Source: Carettochelys insculpta
Taxonomy: Eukaryota > Chordata > Testudines > Carettochelyidae
Assembly (NCBI RefSeq): GCF_033958435.1
Contig: NC_134137.1
Span: 248,232,501 to 248,296,500 of the forward strand
DNA: 64,000 nucleotides
Direction of reading: 5' to 3'
Part shown: positions 22,400 through 34,734 of the stretch, piece by piece
How the letters are laid out: each line of letters opens with the position of its first letter
Position numbering within the stretch: the first letter of the stretch is position 1
Made by a program: the position numbers and the translations under genes
The notes under the pieces: model-generated
Database searches by the model: none
What the model saw: the letters and a program-made list of their open reading frames with translations, nothing else
Told to the model about the DNA's origin: nothing

Positions 22400-24965
22400 T
22401 CTCTCTCCCTTCTCTGCTACCTTGAACTTTGTACAGTCATTTGTACCTGTGAAAGTGGGTATAAAATTGTACCAATCAGATCTGGTAACAATTTATAGTC
22501 ATTTTGCACACATGTAAATGACTCTACAGTGAAGCATTAATTCCCTCTATAATACACAAATACATGTGAGTATGTAATCAGCAAGGTGGTTTAACTCTTG
22601 TTTTCATGGTTCCAGTATAGCGTATTACCCATCCTCAGCCTTGGGCTAATGTAATCTTGGACAGAAATCTCATTTGGGAGGAAATATTTTGCGGCAAGTT
22701 TATGAAAAATAAATAGAAAACATTCTAAATCTTGAGTAATAGGAGTTCAGATTTTATCCCCCTACCCCTTTTCTTCTACCACGGTAAATGCAATTTTTCC
22801 TACTGAATATCAGTAACTTGACTTGACTGAATACCATGGTACAAATGAAAGACCCCGTTCTGAGTTCAGTAGAGCTATTCACATGAGTAAAGGCACTCAC
22901 ATGATTAGTGTTTGTAGGATGGACCCTGTGCTTCTCATATTTCCAAGTAATATGATTTTTCCCCAAAAAAGTTTTACTTTTCAAAAAGGATTCATTTTAA
23001 ACAATATGTCATTAACCAAAGAAACAGATTCTGTTTCTAAAAATGTATTTGTTAGTTTATGCAGATATGAGTACAGGCTCTGTGTATTTCTCAAGTATTG
23101 CTTTCTGCCATTTCAGAATCTTTTATATTTCAAGTGTTACTCAACATGAAAAAAACAGAACATCTGAATTTAATAGCGCTCATCAAAACCATTTTTGCAG
23201 GAAGTACCATTCGTATGATCTTCCAGATGCTGCAAATTAAACTATAGTGTTATGGTTATAAGCATTTTTAGAAACAGCACTTGCCAAAAATGGAATATAG
23301 CTTCTGATAAGTACAGAATAGGAAAAAAAAAAGTCACTCCAGCATTCCATTAAAATATAATTAAATCGAGTTTTATTTGTCCACAACTGTAATTAATATC
23401 ATTTAATGGGATGATCAATTACTTTTTCTCTTTTCTAAAAATGTTTCTATTCCTTATGCATTTGTCACATGTTGCATTTCTTGAATATCTGAACTAAAAC
23501 ATCTTCAGCATTCTCACCAAAATGCTACAGTCATATCAGGCTTAAGATGACAAACCTTTCCCCAAAACACCAGTATATATGATATGCCTCAATTTTCAAA
23601 AACGAGGGGAGTCTATTATTCATACTTATGAGTTTCATTTTCCTCAAGAAACATGCCAGTCTGCTTAAATTGCTCATTATAGTGCATACCTCAAATGGCT
23701 TGGTTAAGAAACAGCTCCAATCCCATGACTTTTAATAACACAGAACATTCATCTTTTAAAACAAAATATTTCTGAGATATCAAAGCCCAGGATCCTGTAA
23801 CAGGCGCTGCCAGAGCTAAACATTAGAACATACAACTAGCTTAAAAATCTAATTAAACTGGAATCTGCAGGATTTTAATGGCAATTTTCTTTTTGCTTAA
23901 GGTAAGAGTAGAGAGACAATTCTGTCCTGATTACCCTGATTCTAAATTGCTGAAAAAACTGAAGGTGGGGAAGGGGGATGGAACGCTAGATGAAAGTCTT
24001 CTTTTTGTACAGCAACCTCTGTACCATTCTGCCCCAGAGCACAGGATGGATAGCCCATTTCTGTGGTTGGTGGGCATGTGAGAGAACATAAAGGAATTAC
24101 AGGAGAAAGGTTTTCTCAAATCACTTTGTGCAGTTTTTGTTTGTGCCAGTACTTGCAAGTATTGAATATTCTCACCTCAGCAGCCTCAGACACAGGATTG
24201 TTGGGAGGGGGCAGGAACCAGCTGAATACCTGTTCTTCTCTTTTTTTTTTTTTAACAGAAGAAAACAAAACAACTGACGTTGTGTATGTCTATGCCTCAG
24301 GTGGGGCTGTGTCTCCCAGCCGTAGTAGACAGATGCATGCCAGCTCTGATCAAGCTAACACACTACAAATAGCAATGTAAATGGGTGGGCTAGCAGGGTG
24401 GATGGGCCGTGTGGGCTTGTACTCACGTCTAGCCTGTGCTGAAAAATCCAAACTGCTATATTTAGCACACTAGCTCAAGCAAAGCTTGCATGTGTCTGTC
24501 TAGCCAGGCTGGCAGGCGTGCTCCCAGATAACTTCCTGGTAGAACAACAATTTGAGCATATTGCTTGAATTGTAGACTAGAAGTCTGAGATTTATCATCT
24601 AATATTGATGCCACTGTACTTTACCTGTGAGCCATATTCCCAGAAGGGTGGGGGTGGGGGAGGGACAACTAATATATTTAACATGGTATGTTAAATGGAG
24701 TAAATCTTTGATTTTAATACAATTTCACTTTAATTGATGTGCACCTCAATGACTGTAAAGATATGTTCAAAGCCTGCAAAAACAAACATTAGATGATTCA
24801 TCACTGGCAAAATGAAAGTGCGTCCCTCTCATGACATGAACCTATAAATCTTTGTTACGTTATTTTACCCATGGAGACCAGGCTCAGTGAGGAATGAAAC
24901 TTTGTATGGCAAGGCAGAGAGGAAAGAGAGGAGACTCAGTTTGAGGAAGAGTGTGAACAAGTGTA
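22400..24965. other. AT-rich intronic stretch, no gene seen
   Basis: No element or coding exon was recognised. There is a poly-A/T run at 24239-24254 and a G-rich patch at 24647-24665. Confidence 0.4.
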
Positions 24966-25632
24966 CAGTAAACCCTCAATTTAACGGCCTAATGGTGGCA
25001 AGGGGTGTCTGTTAATGCTGGAAGTCCGTTATGTCTGCGTGATGATGCACTGACCTTCCCAGCCCATTACTCACTCCTGTCCTCTGCCTCCCCTTTCCCT
25101 TCCCCCTCTCCCGCTCCGTTCTTCCCCTCACACCTCCATCTCCCTCTCCCAATTACCAGGAGAGGCGCTGAATGCCGGCCTGGCTCCTTCCACCTCCTGC
25201 AGCTCTCGGTGCTATGGCTCCTCCAGCCCCCGGCTCTGAGTAAACAGCATGAAGGTAGAGCATGGCTGCCCCCAGCCTGCCAATGGGCAGCAGCCTCCAA
25301 CACCACGGCTTCTGCTCCATGCCACTGCAGGCAGTGGCAGCCAGACACCAACGTGGTCCATGCACACAGGGCTGGGAGAGAAGAACTCCTGCACCCTGCC
25401 ACAGCTCCCATCACAGCTCCTCTGGCTCCAGTGACCCCAGCCACTGCTGTGGCCCCAGCCACTGCTGTGGTCCCTTCAGCCCCGACAGCCTCAGCAGCTC
25501 CTCCAGCCCCAGCGGTGGCTCTGGTGACTCTCCAGAATTTATTTGGGAGGGGTGGGAGGGTGGGGAAGGTAGACGGCATCCATTACTTCCGAAGTCCATT
25601 ATATCAGGGTCCATTAAATTGAGGGTTTACTA
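24966..25632. mobile_element. Tigger/pogo-like element with GC-rich core
   Basis: The tips CAGTAAACCCTCAATTTAA and, reverse complemented, TAGTAAACCCTCAATTTAA form 19-base inverted repeats flanked by TA (24964-24965, 25633-25634). Subterminal inverted blocks are also visible (GTTAATGCTGGAAGTCCGTT against CATTACTTCCGAAGTCCATT). The middle is GC-rich with a tandem CCCAGCCACTGCTGTGG duplication near 25437-25472. A 205-codon frame crosses it but is low-complexity Ala/Pro/Ser with no transposase motif. It is a non-autonomous element. Confidence 0.8.
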
Positions 25633-25760
25633 TACAGCAAAAGCAAACCAGGCTAATTTTTCACATTGCTATTTTATCTCATCAATTCCTAACTGCATAG
25701 TTAGTTACCATTCCACTCCCTGAATGGACACAACAAAATCCTGGGGTTTGTCTCACAGCA

Positions 25761-26054
25761 GCCTTATTTTGAAATAAGCTACGCCAGAAAAGCTATTTTT
25801 GAATAGCTTATTTCAAAACAACGCTATACACAAAAATGCATTTTGAAATGGCGCTCAGCAGCTACACACATGGAGCCTATTTTGAAATAGAGTCATTGGA
25901 CGCACTATGGCTTATTTTGAAACAGGCTCTGTTACCTGTCTAAACAGCCCCTATTTTGAAACAGCTATTTTGAAATACATGATATTCCTCATGCAATGAG
26001 ATTTACCAATTTTGAAATAAGCCATTATAAGCTTTATTTTGAAATAACTTTGCT
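25761..26054. mobile_element. MITE with TTTTGAAATA repeats
   Basis: TTATTTTGAAATAAGC-type blocks occur at both ends in opposite orientation and many times inside (ATTTTGAAATAG). It looks like a relative of the TTCGAA MITEs in which CpG has decayed to TpG. It is non-coding. Confidence 0.55.
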
Positions 26055-26114
26055 GGGTATACCTGTCCGTATAAAACAATCAGAGCTACAAATTCAGGAC
26101 TACAATGGAATAAA

Positions 26115-26815
26115 TAGTGACAGAGAGATAGCCATGCTAGTCTGCATTCTAGCAAAACAAAAAAGCAATAGTCCTTTAAAGACTAACAAAGCGATTTATT
26201 AGGTGACGAACTTTCATGGGACAGACCCACTTCTTCAGATCATAGCCTTACCAGAACAGACTCAATATATAAAGCACAAAGGTCCAAAAATTGCTACCAA
26301 GGTTGGCAAAGCAGAAGAGCAGGGGTGTGTGTTGGGGGAGGGGTGGAGTTAAGAGTTAGGTCAAACATCAAAGTATGTAAAAGAGTCCTTATAATGGGTC
26401 AGTTAATTGCTGTCTCTGTTCAAGCCATGTGTTAATGTGTCGAATTTGAATATGAATGTTAGTTATGAATGTTGTGTTATGAATGAACTAATATTAATAT
26501 TCAAATTTGACACATTAACACGCGGCTTAAACAGGGCCAGCAATTACCTGACCCATTATAAGGACTCTTTTACATACTTTGATGTTTGGCCTAACTCTTG
26601 ACTTCTCCACCCCACCCCCTCACCCTCCACCCCTCTGCTCTTCTGATTGGCCAACCCTGATTACAATTTTTGGATCTCTGTGCTTTATATATTGACTCTG
26701 TTATGGTAACACTATGCTCTGAAGAAGTGGGTCTGTCCCCTGAAAGCTCATCACCTAATAAATTATTTTGTTAGTCTTTAAAGTGCTCCATGACTGCTTT
26801 TTTGTTTTGATGGAA
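26115..26815. repeat. Large near-palindromic repeat (about 310-base arms) with hammerhead-like motifs
   Basis: The left arm 26153-26460 is the imperfect reverse complement of 26490-26809, with a spacer of about 30 bases. Shared blocks include CCCATTATAAGGACTCTTTT, TTACATACTTTGATGTTTG and GCTTTATATATTGA. Each arm, read outward, has CTGAAGAAGTGGGTCTGTCC followed by GAAAG, resembling a hammerhead CUGANGA - stem II - GAAA core with one change. The outer ends GTTAGTCTTTAAA and CTGCTTTTTTGTTTTG are widespread in turtle repeats. The class (Penelope-like or retrozyme-like) is inference; no protein is encoded. Confidence 0.75.
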
Positions 26816-27790
26816 CAGTTAACCTGAATAAGCCAAGGAAGACATGGCTCTCACTATTATATCATAAATAAACTGAATCAAGGGGAACAATAACAACTAG
26901 GATCACAATAGCAAATTCAACCTTACAAATACTGAAGTGTAGTGGGGATTTTGATAGTTGGCGGCCATATTTCTCCCTTTGTTAAGGTTGCTTTGAACCA
27001 TTTTGACAATCGATGTAAAGTATATCAGCCTGAAGAATACCCTTCTCCACGGCAGGGCTCAGCCACATCACCCTCCTGGGTTTTACCGAGCACAGCAGAT
27101 GATCCTTACCTACAGGTTAATTTGTGTGCCACTTGATGCCTATTATCAGAACAAAAACATCTTCCCACAAACTGGTGGTAAATGGTACAGTAGCCGTGTT
27201 GCTTCCTGAAAATCAGTGTGGCCCTTACCCTTATCCATAAGGGTTTGGAGGACAGACAACAAAAAAATGAAGTCCAAAATGAATGGGCATCACCCACTGC
27301 AGATCAGATACTTGTGAAGGACTCTCAAGGGTGAAACTGCCACCCTAGGGAAATTAAAGTATCTGAAGTTCCATGTGGCCTGGAACAAAAAAATACCAAA
27401 GGGGATGAGAGCACTAACACTAGTAAAAACTTAACTGCAGTCAAAAGGAAAATAATGAATCATTTCACAAGAATCACCCCCTCCAAACAATTCCTATACA
27501 ATAATCCAATCTTCAGGTAATGAGCACAAGCAGAGAATTCCATGCTGAGGGCTGCTTCAGACTATCCAGAGCACTGTCTCATTCAGACTAATGAATCTCT
27601 CAGACCTCTTAATCATGATTTCCTCTAATTTTTTTCCATTGGAAATGTGCGTGTCCTGACCTAACAGAGAAAATTTTTTTCTGCCATACTGCATGTCATG
27701 GTCAGGCAGAAAAGTTCCTTTATGACCCATCTGCACAATTGGTCAGGGGAATGATAAGATTTTAACATTTGTGATATACTGTTGGCTGGT

Positions 27791-27849
27791 TTATTAATTA
27801 TTGCTATTATTATTATTATTATTACTATTATTATTTATTATTATTATTG
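27791..27849. repeat. (TTA)n microsatellite
   Basis: Roughly 18 imperfect ATT units in a 59-base tract. Confidence 0.9.
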
Positions 27850-28048
27850 CCATTTCTCCTCTTCTGATGGCTCAAGTGTTGCCCAAGATGAGATCCCCAT
27901 GATGAATGGTCTAACAAATGTATCAAATCCTCTGTTCCCAAGGGAGGGAAACTTGCATGTTGCACATAGACCATAGCAGTTTTGCTGTAGTCCGAGGAAA
28001 GAAGAAGCAAGGTCAAAGACATACCACTTCTCACCTACACATGGCTTC

Positions 28049-28054
<6 letters not shown>

Positions 28055-28080
<26 letters not shown>

Positions 28081-28081
28081 T
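28055..28081. repeat. (GA)n microsatellite
   Basis: About 13 uninterrupted GA units. Confidence 0.95.
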
Positions 28082-28184
28082 GAACGGACATCAAGAGATC
28101 CTCTAGGCCATACATATGCACACTTGTATATAAATCTCTCGTATATAAATCTAAGTATACTTAATCCTACATCAGCATGGGATA

Positions 28185-28255
28185 TGGGAAATGGACTAGA
28201 AGACCCAAAGGCCCCTTCCAGCCCTACATTCCTTTGAGTCTTTGATTCTATTACA
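28185..28255 (+). mobile_element. CR1-type 3' tail fragment
   Basis: ACTAGAAGACCCAAAGGCCC followed by CTTCCAGCCCTACATTCCTT and a TTTGATTCTATTA end is the 3' end shared by CR1 and CR1-tailed SINEs, in plus orientation. It is too short to tell which. Confidence 0.65.
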
Positions 28256-29009
28256 ATGAAGTCAGAGAATCTCCAACATGCTGCTACCCACCCACTAACA
28301 ACACAGTAAATGGAGAATAATGTGCTCATGCATTTTGCTATCAATAAAAAAACACCATACAATCCACAAAAGCACCTCTAACTCAGACAGAAGTAGTCTG
28401 CAAGGGGTGGGCACATTTTTAAGGAAAGGGATCACACTGAGAGAAAAGGTATTTCTTCCAAAACCAGGAACCTTTATAGTCTGTTTAGCTCAGGACCTAC
28501 TCCACTCTCATACCGTTGGAATCCTGTACATTAGAGAAGCAGCTAAAACAACACACAAGATCATGCATGCAAGTACAGATTAAATAAGATTTGTTCATGT
28601 TGACATGAAGCCTACAGGTGCCAGTGGGGCTGCTTATTTCCACATGGGGTGTCTGTCGCAGAGACAAGGCAATTCATCCTAGTAAACACGGGAAAGGAAA
28701 CATTTTCCTGACGGGAGACCCAAGGGTAAGGCCCTCCTCACCACTTAACATCCATCCTGGGGAACAGGATGATGCTGGCAAAGTGGCCATGCAGGTGGCA
28801 GCCTCTACTCTCCCTTTAGCTAGCCCAGCACAACCAGTTTCCCCACCTCTAAGAAGGGCATAGTACATCCATACAAATCCCTCAGTGGTATTCAAAGGAT
28901 TAACAAATGTCTGCAAAACCGCTTTGTTCATATAAAAAACAGGTATTCTGAACAATCAGACTCTCAAATTGGGTGCCTGATCCCCAAGGCACCAGAAATC
29001 AGTGAACAT

Positions 29010-29125
29010 TTTTGAAAAAATTGGCCTTAATGTCTCTGATTCCCTCATCTACAAAATGGGGATAATAAACGCCTATCTCATGAGGCACTTTGAAGAAAAA
29101 TTCATTAACATTTGTGAAACACGCA
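29010..29125 (+). repeat. MIR/CORE-SINE-like fragment
   Basis: CCTCATCTACAAAATGGGGATAATA-type sequence followed by CTCATGAGGCACTTTGAAG is characteristic of ancient MIR-type SINEs. It is diverged, so the boundaries are approximate. Confidence 0.45.
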
Positions 29126-30297
29126 GATGCTATGGCGACAAATGCCATAGAAACGCCCACGAGACTATTGCTTACGTATTCTACAATGAGTTTGGTTGAT
29201 GTGTGGTAAGACGGGGGCTACACGTCTCGGGAATGTTGAGGGTATAAAGAAACTGTGAACAGCTACCTTGGTCAGTGAGAACATCATCTATCCTGTGCAC
29301 TGAATGAAGCTGAGGTTCTCTAGAAAAAATAGTGTGTGAGCATGTAACTAAAGATGGTATCATAATTATGTCTGAGGGAATTCTTCGCCCCCACCCCCAA
29401 AAAGACAAATGCGGCACAGAGTATTTTAAAAATCTCCAAAGTTGTACCTAATTTTGACAAAATTACAAAATATAACCATGCTAGTTTCAGTTATTTTGGC
29501 AATGTATTTCAAAATACCTGTCAGCGAGTATGCCTGTAACAATACAGACAACAAAAAGACCCAGGACTTTTTTCTCTTTTTTTTTTTTTTGAAAAATAGG
29601 CATATTAATACCGATCTCTGAGTAATAATTCATTGAAACTACAATATCGGAAACATATTCCCCCACTCCCTGAGGCAGTGGAAAGGTTTGGAGTACGAAG
29701 GAAGGGCAAGGCTGAGGCAGAGGGAAGCAATTGCTGGGCAGCAACCTGGATGTGAACCCAAAGGTAGTTCGGTGTGACTGGAAGAAGTATGGAAGAGGTT
29801 CTTCTGGGCAGAAGGGACTGTTAGGGAATTAGGACGTCTTCCTCACCACAGCCAAGTCCCTCCCATTCTGTCAGACTTATCACCCCCAGTCCCCGGGCCT
29901 CTGGATTTCGTCTCCCATGCGTGCGTCCTCTCAGCCATCCCTTCCCTTTCCACATGTGGCCTTTTACCCACTTCCCTGTTTCCATGTGTTCCTTCACCTG
30001 CATTCAGCCATCACCATGTGGCCCATTCACCAGTACTTCCAGCTGCTTCTTCAGCTCCTGCCCCAGTCTGTCCCTCGCAGGAGCCCTTCTGAACACCAGC
30101 TTATGACATCTTCTACAGTCCCATGCATGCTGCTCTGTCTGCTCTCCCACCTCGTGTCTCCTAACTTGTCCCTTCAGGTGGGCGGTTCTGAGGAACACAG
30201 CCAGCCACTAGTTGCTACTGCCAGTGAGCTGGTGGCTCTCTGTTCTGGTGCCTCAGCAGCCACTGGTGGGCAAAAAGGTGTAGCTGCAGCATCTCTC

Positions 30298-30595
30298 TGG
30301 CAAGGGCACCATTTCAGAGTGGATAGAGGAGGGCCTATAGTCACGCATACCACAACACTACTTGTTCTTCTTCCTCTTCCACGCCCATAAAGGAGCAAGG
30401 GGAAAGTATGCAGCTTGCATCACTTACTCCTCTGCCCTGTCCACTCAACAGCTGGGAGTGAGAGAAATGCATGCAAGTTGTGTACTTTCCCCACACCCCA
30501 TAACAGTGAGGGGAAGGGGAAGAAGGGCCAGCAGTGCCCTGGTGTGCACAGCCATAGCCACACCACCCTCCCAAAATTGTGCCCTTACTCTCAGG
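30298..30595. repeat. Large imperfect inverted repeat (arms about 130 bases)
   Basis: Left-arm blocks (GGGCACCATTTCAGAG, CTTCTTCCTCTTCC, CCCATAA, GGGGAAAGTATGCAGCTTGC) reappear in order as reverse complements on the right (30445-30595). The centre is near 30445. No terminal duplication was resolved. It may be a foldback DNA transposon remnant. Open frames on both strands are mirror images of each other and not evidence for a gene. Confidence 0.6.
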
Positions 30596-32794
30596 AAGAA
30601 TGTAGTTTTTTCAGAGAAAAAAACTCTGCAGGGTGGGAACTGGCACTAACCCTTTAAAAGAGAAGAGGCCAGTGCACAAAGGACTGGTAAACTGACCCCC
30701 ACATACAAGAGAAGACATCTGGGGGGAACATGAGTGAATCAGGCCTGAAACAAAGTCAAGAAAGGGGCAAAGAGAGATGACCTGAAGTTCTTGATGTCTG
30801 CTCCCTGGCACTATAGAGACAGCCCAGAAGTCAGGAGGCTGAGGTAACAGGATCAGCATAAAATTCCCTGACAGTGGGTGGTACTGTTGCCTGGGTCAAG
30901 ACATAGTAAGAAGCTGCTTGGGGCAAAAAGGATCCAGGAGCAAAGTCCTGAAAGGTAGGGCTCAAATAACAGAGCATGGGGAGATTCCTATCATGAGCCC
31001 TGAAGCATGAGAAATTAAGAGAAGCAAAAGAGAGAATCATCAGAAATCTACAGCTCATAGGGGATTGAGAAACTTTGTCAGGTTTTTGCCTATGTATGAG
31101 AAATAAAACTGCCTACAAAAGAGCCTCTGGGTGTGGGAGAGGGTCTTTTACAGTACATTTTTAAAATCGGTAATCTATACTCACACACACACTTTTGTAA
31201 GGTAGCTTTTAACAGATTTCATTGTTTCACATTACCCATTCAATGACTGGGTCTGTTGTATGTTTCTGTGGGCCATGCCCTCCAAGCAGTAATACATAGG
31301 AGAACCTTAATTTGATGATGCAAGGAACACATTGTGCCGTTTATGTTAAACTGTTTTATTGTTATCTTATCTCAATTTCCCCAACCCATTTATCTGTGTT
31401 GTTCACCTGCTGTATCCTTTCTGACTCAAAACCACAAATTCTTTGGGGGAGTAGGGCAACGCATTTTTTTAAATTAAAGATTGAATAGCACCTAGCACAA
31501 TGAGGTTAGATCCATATTTGGGGTCCTATGTGCTCCTGAAATAAAACCAATACAAATAAACCTTTGAAAAAAAACCTGCTTAATCATTTGAAAGTTTTCT
31601 ATATTATAAATGTTATCACAAAAGTTTTATACTTAAAAACAACATTAGGTTAGTTCAAACTAATTGATAAACTTTCTCAGAATAGCCAGAAATAACTTAC
31701 AGAATATGTACTACCTTATACCTCTGACATTTGCTGATTTGCAGTACTTTCTAATATGCAAGCAGTCTTTTTCCTCCCACAGTTCTGATGCTAGTCTTTT
31801 AAAAGTCAGCAATATCCAGTGGCATCTGTGTGTCAACTTCACACACTCATTACCTATTCTAACGTTACTAATATATGATAAATGTTGACTTTTTAATAGG
31901 TCAGTATTATACTTTATGTCACAATGTATTTCATGATGACTGTGAACTGTTTGATTATCAATTATTCTGAATGATATTGAAGATTGTTTAAAATCTGGGG
32001 TTAACCATTAAGAACCCAATCTTGTACCTTGCAGTCAATGGGAGTTTTGCCACTAATTTTGCAGTGAAAAGGACAGCACTTTATTCTCTTTGTAAATAGA
32101 CTAAATTATTGTCTTTTAGATTATATTGGAAGTGTCAGATGATGACAGTATATTGTGCAACTAAAATATTAACCACATACAAGTGGTACAAGTCAAAAGA
32201 CTATGTGAGACTGGTAAGTCATACAAACCAATTCAGCGTTCATGGTTCATTTTGTAACTAAACATCAACTTCAGTTTATACAGCTGAAAATACGTATTAC
32301 ATAAATCAAACCAAATCAAATAAATAAACAAACAAAAAAAACCCCTGTATTTCCCTATCACCATTTACCTGAGGTTCACAAAGTACTCTGCAAACATGAA
32401 TTATCCTCAACTACCTCAGAGATGGATGGTAACTGTGGTTTATATTATTTTTAGAGCAGAACTAATGGAGGCACAGGGTCAGTGACACAGCTCAGAACAG
32501 AAACCAAGGAGAGTACTGACACTCCCCCCCCTCCCCCCCGTTCTAACAAGGGCCTTCAGTCAGATTAAGTTGATTGAAAAATACATAATTTAAATCCACC
32601 TATATGCAGAGTAATAACTGTTATAAGGGTTTTTAAAATGTAAAGGGAAAGAACTAGACTACATATATCCCGAAACAGCACATGGGAACATTAATTGGTA
32701 CAGAGCTAACCAAACTATTTTAAAAGCTAGTTTATAAATATAATCTCAAGAGCTGGTATTATTAAAACACAAAGGCATGGCACACAAAAATTTA
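30596..32794. other. AT-rich intronic stretch, no gene seen
   Basis: A possible MIR-like trace at 32455-32520 (GGAGGCACAGGGTCAGTGAC) is followed by a C-rich run at 32523-32540. No coding sequence was recognised. Confidence 0.4.
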
Positions 32795-33010
32795 GGGGGT
32801 AAAGGCACTTTGAGGTAGTACGGGCACTTCAAAGTGCCCATGGCTACATGGCATGCCAGCACTTTGAAATTTGACACTCTGAAGTTGCTGCAGGGAGAAT
32901 TAGCCTAATGAAGTGCTGTATATTCATTGCAGTACTTCATTAGTATTCTCCAATCAGGCTGATTACCATGCCCCCTTCGAAGAAGGGGGCAACTGTAGAC
33001 ATAGCCAAAG
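32795..33010. mobile_element. Short Harbinger-type MITE
   Basis: Internal snapbacks (GGCACTTTGAGG...GGGCACTTCAAAGTGCCC; CCCCCTTCGAAGAAGGGGGC) and a right end reading AACTGTAGACATAGCC resemble the other GTCTAC-tipped MITEs. The left end is approximate. Confidence 0.5.
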
Positions 33011-33293
33011 TGTTTCAGGAAACTCTGCAAGAAACTACAAAGAATCAGCTTTCTTGATGAAATGAAAGTTTTAAGAACTAATTTGAGGGATCAACAAGGT
33101 CTGTGGAGATTATCAGGAACGTAAAATTGTATGATGCAAGGCAAGAAAAAAATCCAAGGAAAGTTTTCACCAGCCTCCTATAATTCTTTTGAGATTAACG
33201 TTAATATTGTGTTAAATGGGAGTTAAATGAATTTCCCAAAAAGGCTGGAACAGAGATTCCAAGTCAGGATGCATAAAGATAAAAATAAGAATA

Positions 33294-33407
33294 AACTTTA
33301 GTTAATCTTCACTGAATTCATTACACAGAAAATTTACTTTATGTTTAGAGTAACCTTAGTAAAGAGTAACTTTAGTTAATCTTCACTAATTCATTACACA
33401 GAAAATT
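33294..33407. repeat. Local direct duplication, 74-base period
   Basis: AACTTTAGTTAATCTTCACT followed by ATTCATTACACAGAAAATT occurs at 33294-33334 and again at 33368-33407, differing by a short indel. It is a recent local duplication in AT-rich DNA. Confidence 0.85.
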
Positions 33408-33825
33408 ATCCATAACTTTTACATAATGGTTCTCTCCTGATGCTTTTTTTTGGTTTCGTTTAGTTTCTTCTACTGAATGTGCCATTCTGGTGGTATAGTT
33501 AAGAGTGATTTTTACTGGACATGTCATGTATTGTATGGAAACTGTGATTAGTGTTCCATAAAACACAGTGCTCACCTGAAACGTGAGCAAGACTTTGGGT
33601 CTAATTCAGCAGAGTAAATACACTGAGGCTTGTCTTCCATCCGAAGAACCTTACAATTAAAGCTTCTTGCTCTCTGGGGAAAGTCACCCCGTGGGTGTGG
33701 AAGAGCATATTTAATTCCCATCATATTTCCAGCACAGACACTTTTCCAGTGGGAAAGTCTCCAGACCAGTATTGAATCAGAGGACTCCTTATATATATGC
33801 ACACATATATATAATTCGAGATACA

Positions 33826-34006
33826 CACCTCCTAGGACTGGATGGGACCTTGAGAGGTCAACTAGTCCAGTCCCCTGCCCTCTTGGCAGGATCAAGCACC
33901 ATCCCTGACATCTATTTGCCCCAGTCCCTAAATGGCCCCATCAAGGACTGAGCTCACAAGCCTGGGTTTAGCAGGCCAATGCTCAAACCACTGAGCTCTC
34001 CCTCCT
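33826..34006 (-). mobile_element. tRNA-derived SINE with CR1-like tail, copy 1
   Basis: Read on the minus strand it begins GGGAGAGCTCAGTGGTTTGA, an A-box, then TTGGCCTGCTAAACCCAGG and a B-box-like GTGAGCTCAGTCC. It continues GGGGCCATTTAGGGACTGGG and ends in sequence shared with the CR1 3' end (GACTAGTTGACCTC...GGTCCCATCC). This is the known turtle PolIII SINE design, which borrows CR1 machinery through its tail. Confidence 0.85.
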
Positions 34007-34734
34007 CACACTCCTAAGCATGTTAAATTTTTTTTATTCTCCGCTGGGCTGAATTTTTGTCATATCCCCAAGAAAGAGACTGTAGTCACTTTGCTCCACT
34101 GTAATCCACTCTGACCTCTTGCATAACGTACCACAGCCCTTCAGTGAAATTCTTCTTGTTTATCTTTGAGCACCATAATAGACTGAAACAACTCCTTGGA
34201 TCTCAAGTTGGTCAAACAACAGGGAAGTTTTGACCCAGTTCTAAACACTACATCTTAGAAACTAACTTTATCATAAACCAGTACATGTGATGAATGGGAA
34301 GCAACATAGATTCATATAGAACAAGGCAGACCAACCTGATAACTCTCAGAACCTGAGAAAAATTACAGGGTGAGTGAACAAGTGAAAACAAGAGACTTAA
34401 TCTAACTGTAACATTACACAGGTGTTGTTGGCCAGGCAAAGATTTCCCCAGAAGACCAACATATTTGCATCGGTACAGGACGTTCAAATGGATTTCTTGA
34501 GCCTCTACTTAGTTATTCCATAGATACATTAAGTTTTAAAAAAATATATTTTGTCTTTTAATGAGAATTTTGGTGCATTATCGCTGAAAACTTAATACTA
34601 ATATTGGAAAAGTGGTGATGAATTAGGCTTATTATAGTGAAAATATTCAGCTCTCAGTCACACTAAAAACAGAACATAGTTACTGTCCTTAAACATAAAT
34701 ACCAACCTGGGAAGAGGTGCCAAGTGTCATTCTA

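Larger units (their letters stand above)
26816..30297. other. Intronic stretch with small repeats, no gene seen
   Basis: Apart from the microsatellites and the CR1 tail listed separately, there is a MIR-like trace near 29035-29120 (CATCTACAAAATGGGGATAA) and an AT-rich old repeat near 29370-29510 (GAGGGAATTCTTCGCCCCCA). No exon or conserved domain was recognised. Poly-T lies at 29579-29591. Confidence 0.4.

Noticed and set aside
25005..25622. 205-codon open frame rich in Ala, Pro and Ser
   Set aside because: It lies entirely inside a TA-flanked Tigger-like element. The composition is low-complexity in several frames on both strands, as expected of GC-rich DNA.
27844..28362. 172-codon minus-strand open frame
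   Set aside because: It runs through a GA microsatellite (SLSLSLSL) and a CR1-tail fragment. No domain or splice signals support it.
29917..30390. 157-codon open frame on the plus strand
   Set aside because: No recognisable domain. It overlaps the left arm of a large inverted repeat and open frames on the other strand.
33826..34006. Possible tRNA gene
   Set aside because: The A- and B-box-like sequence belongs to a tRNA-derived SINE. It lacks a cloverleaf and continues into a CR1-like tail.
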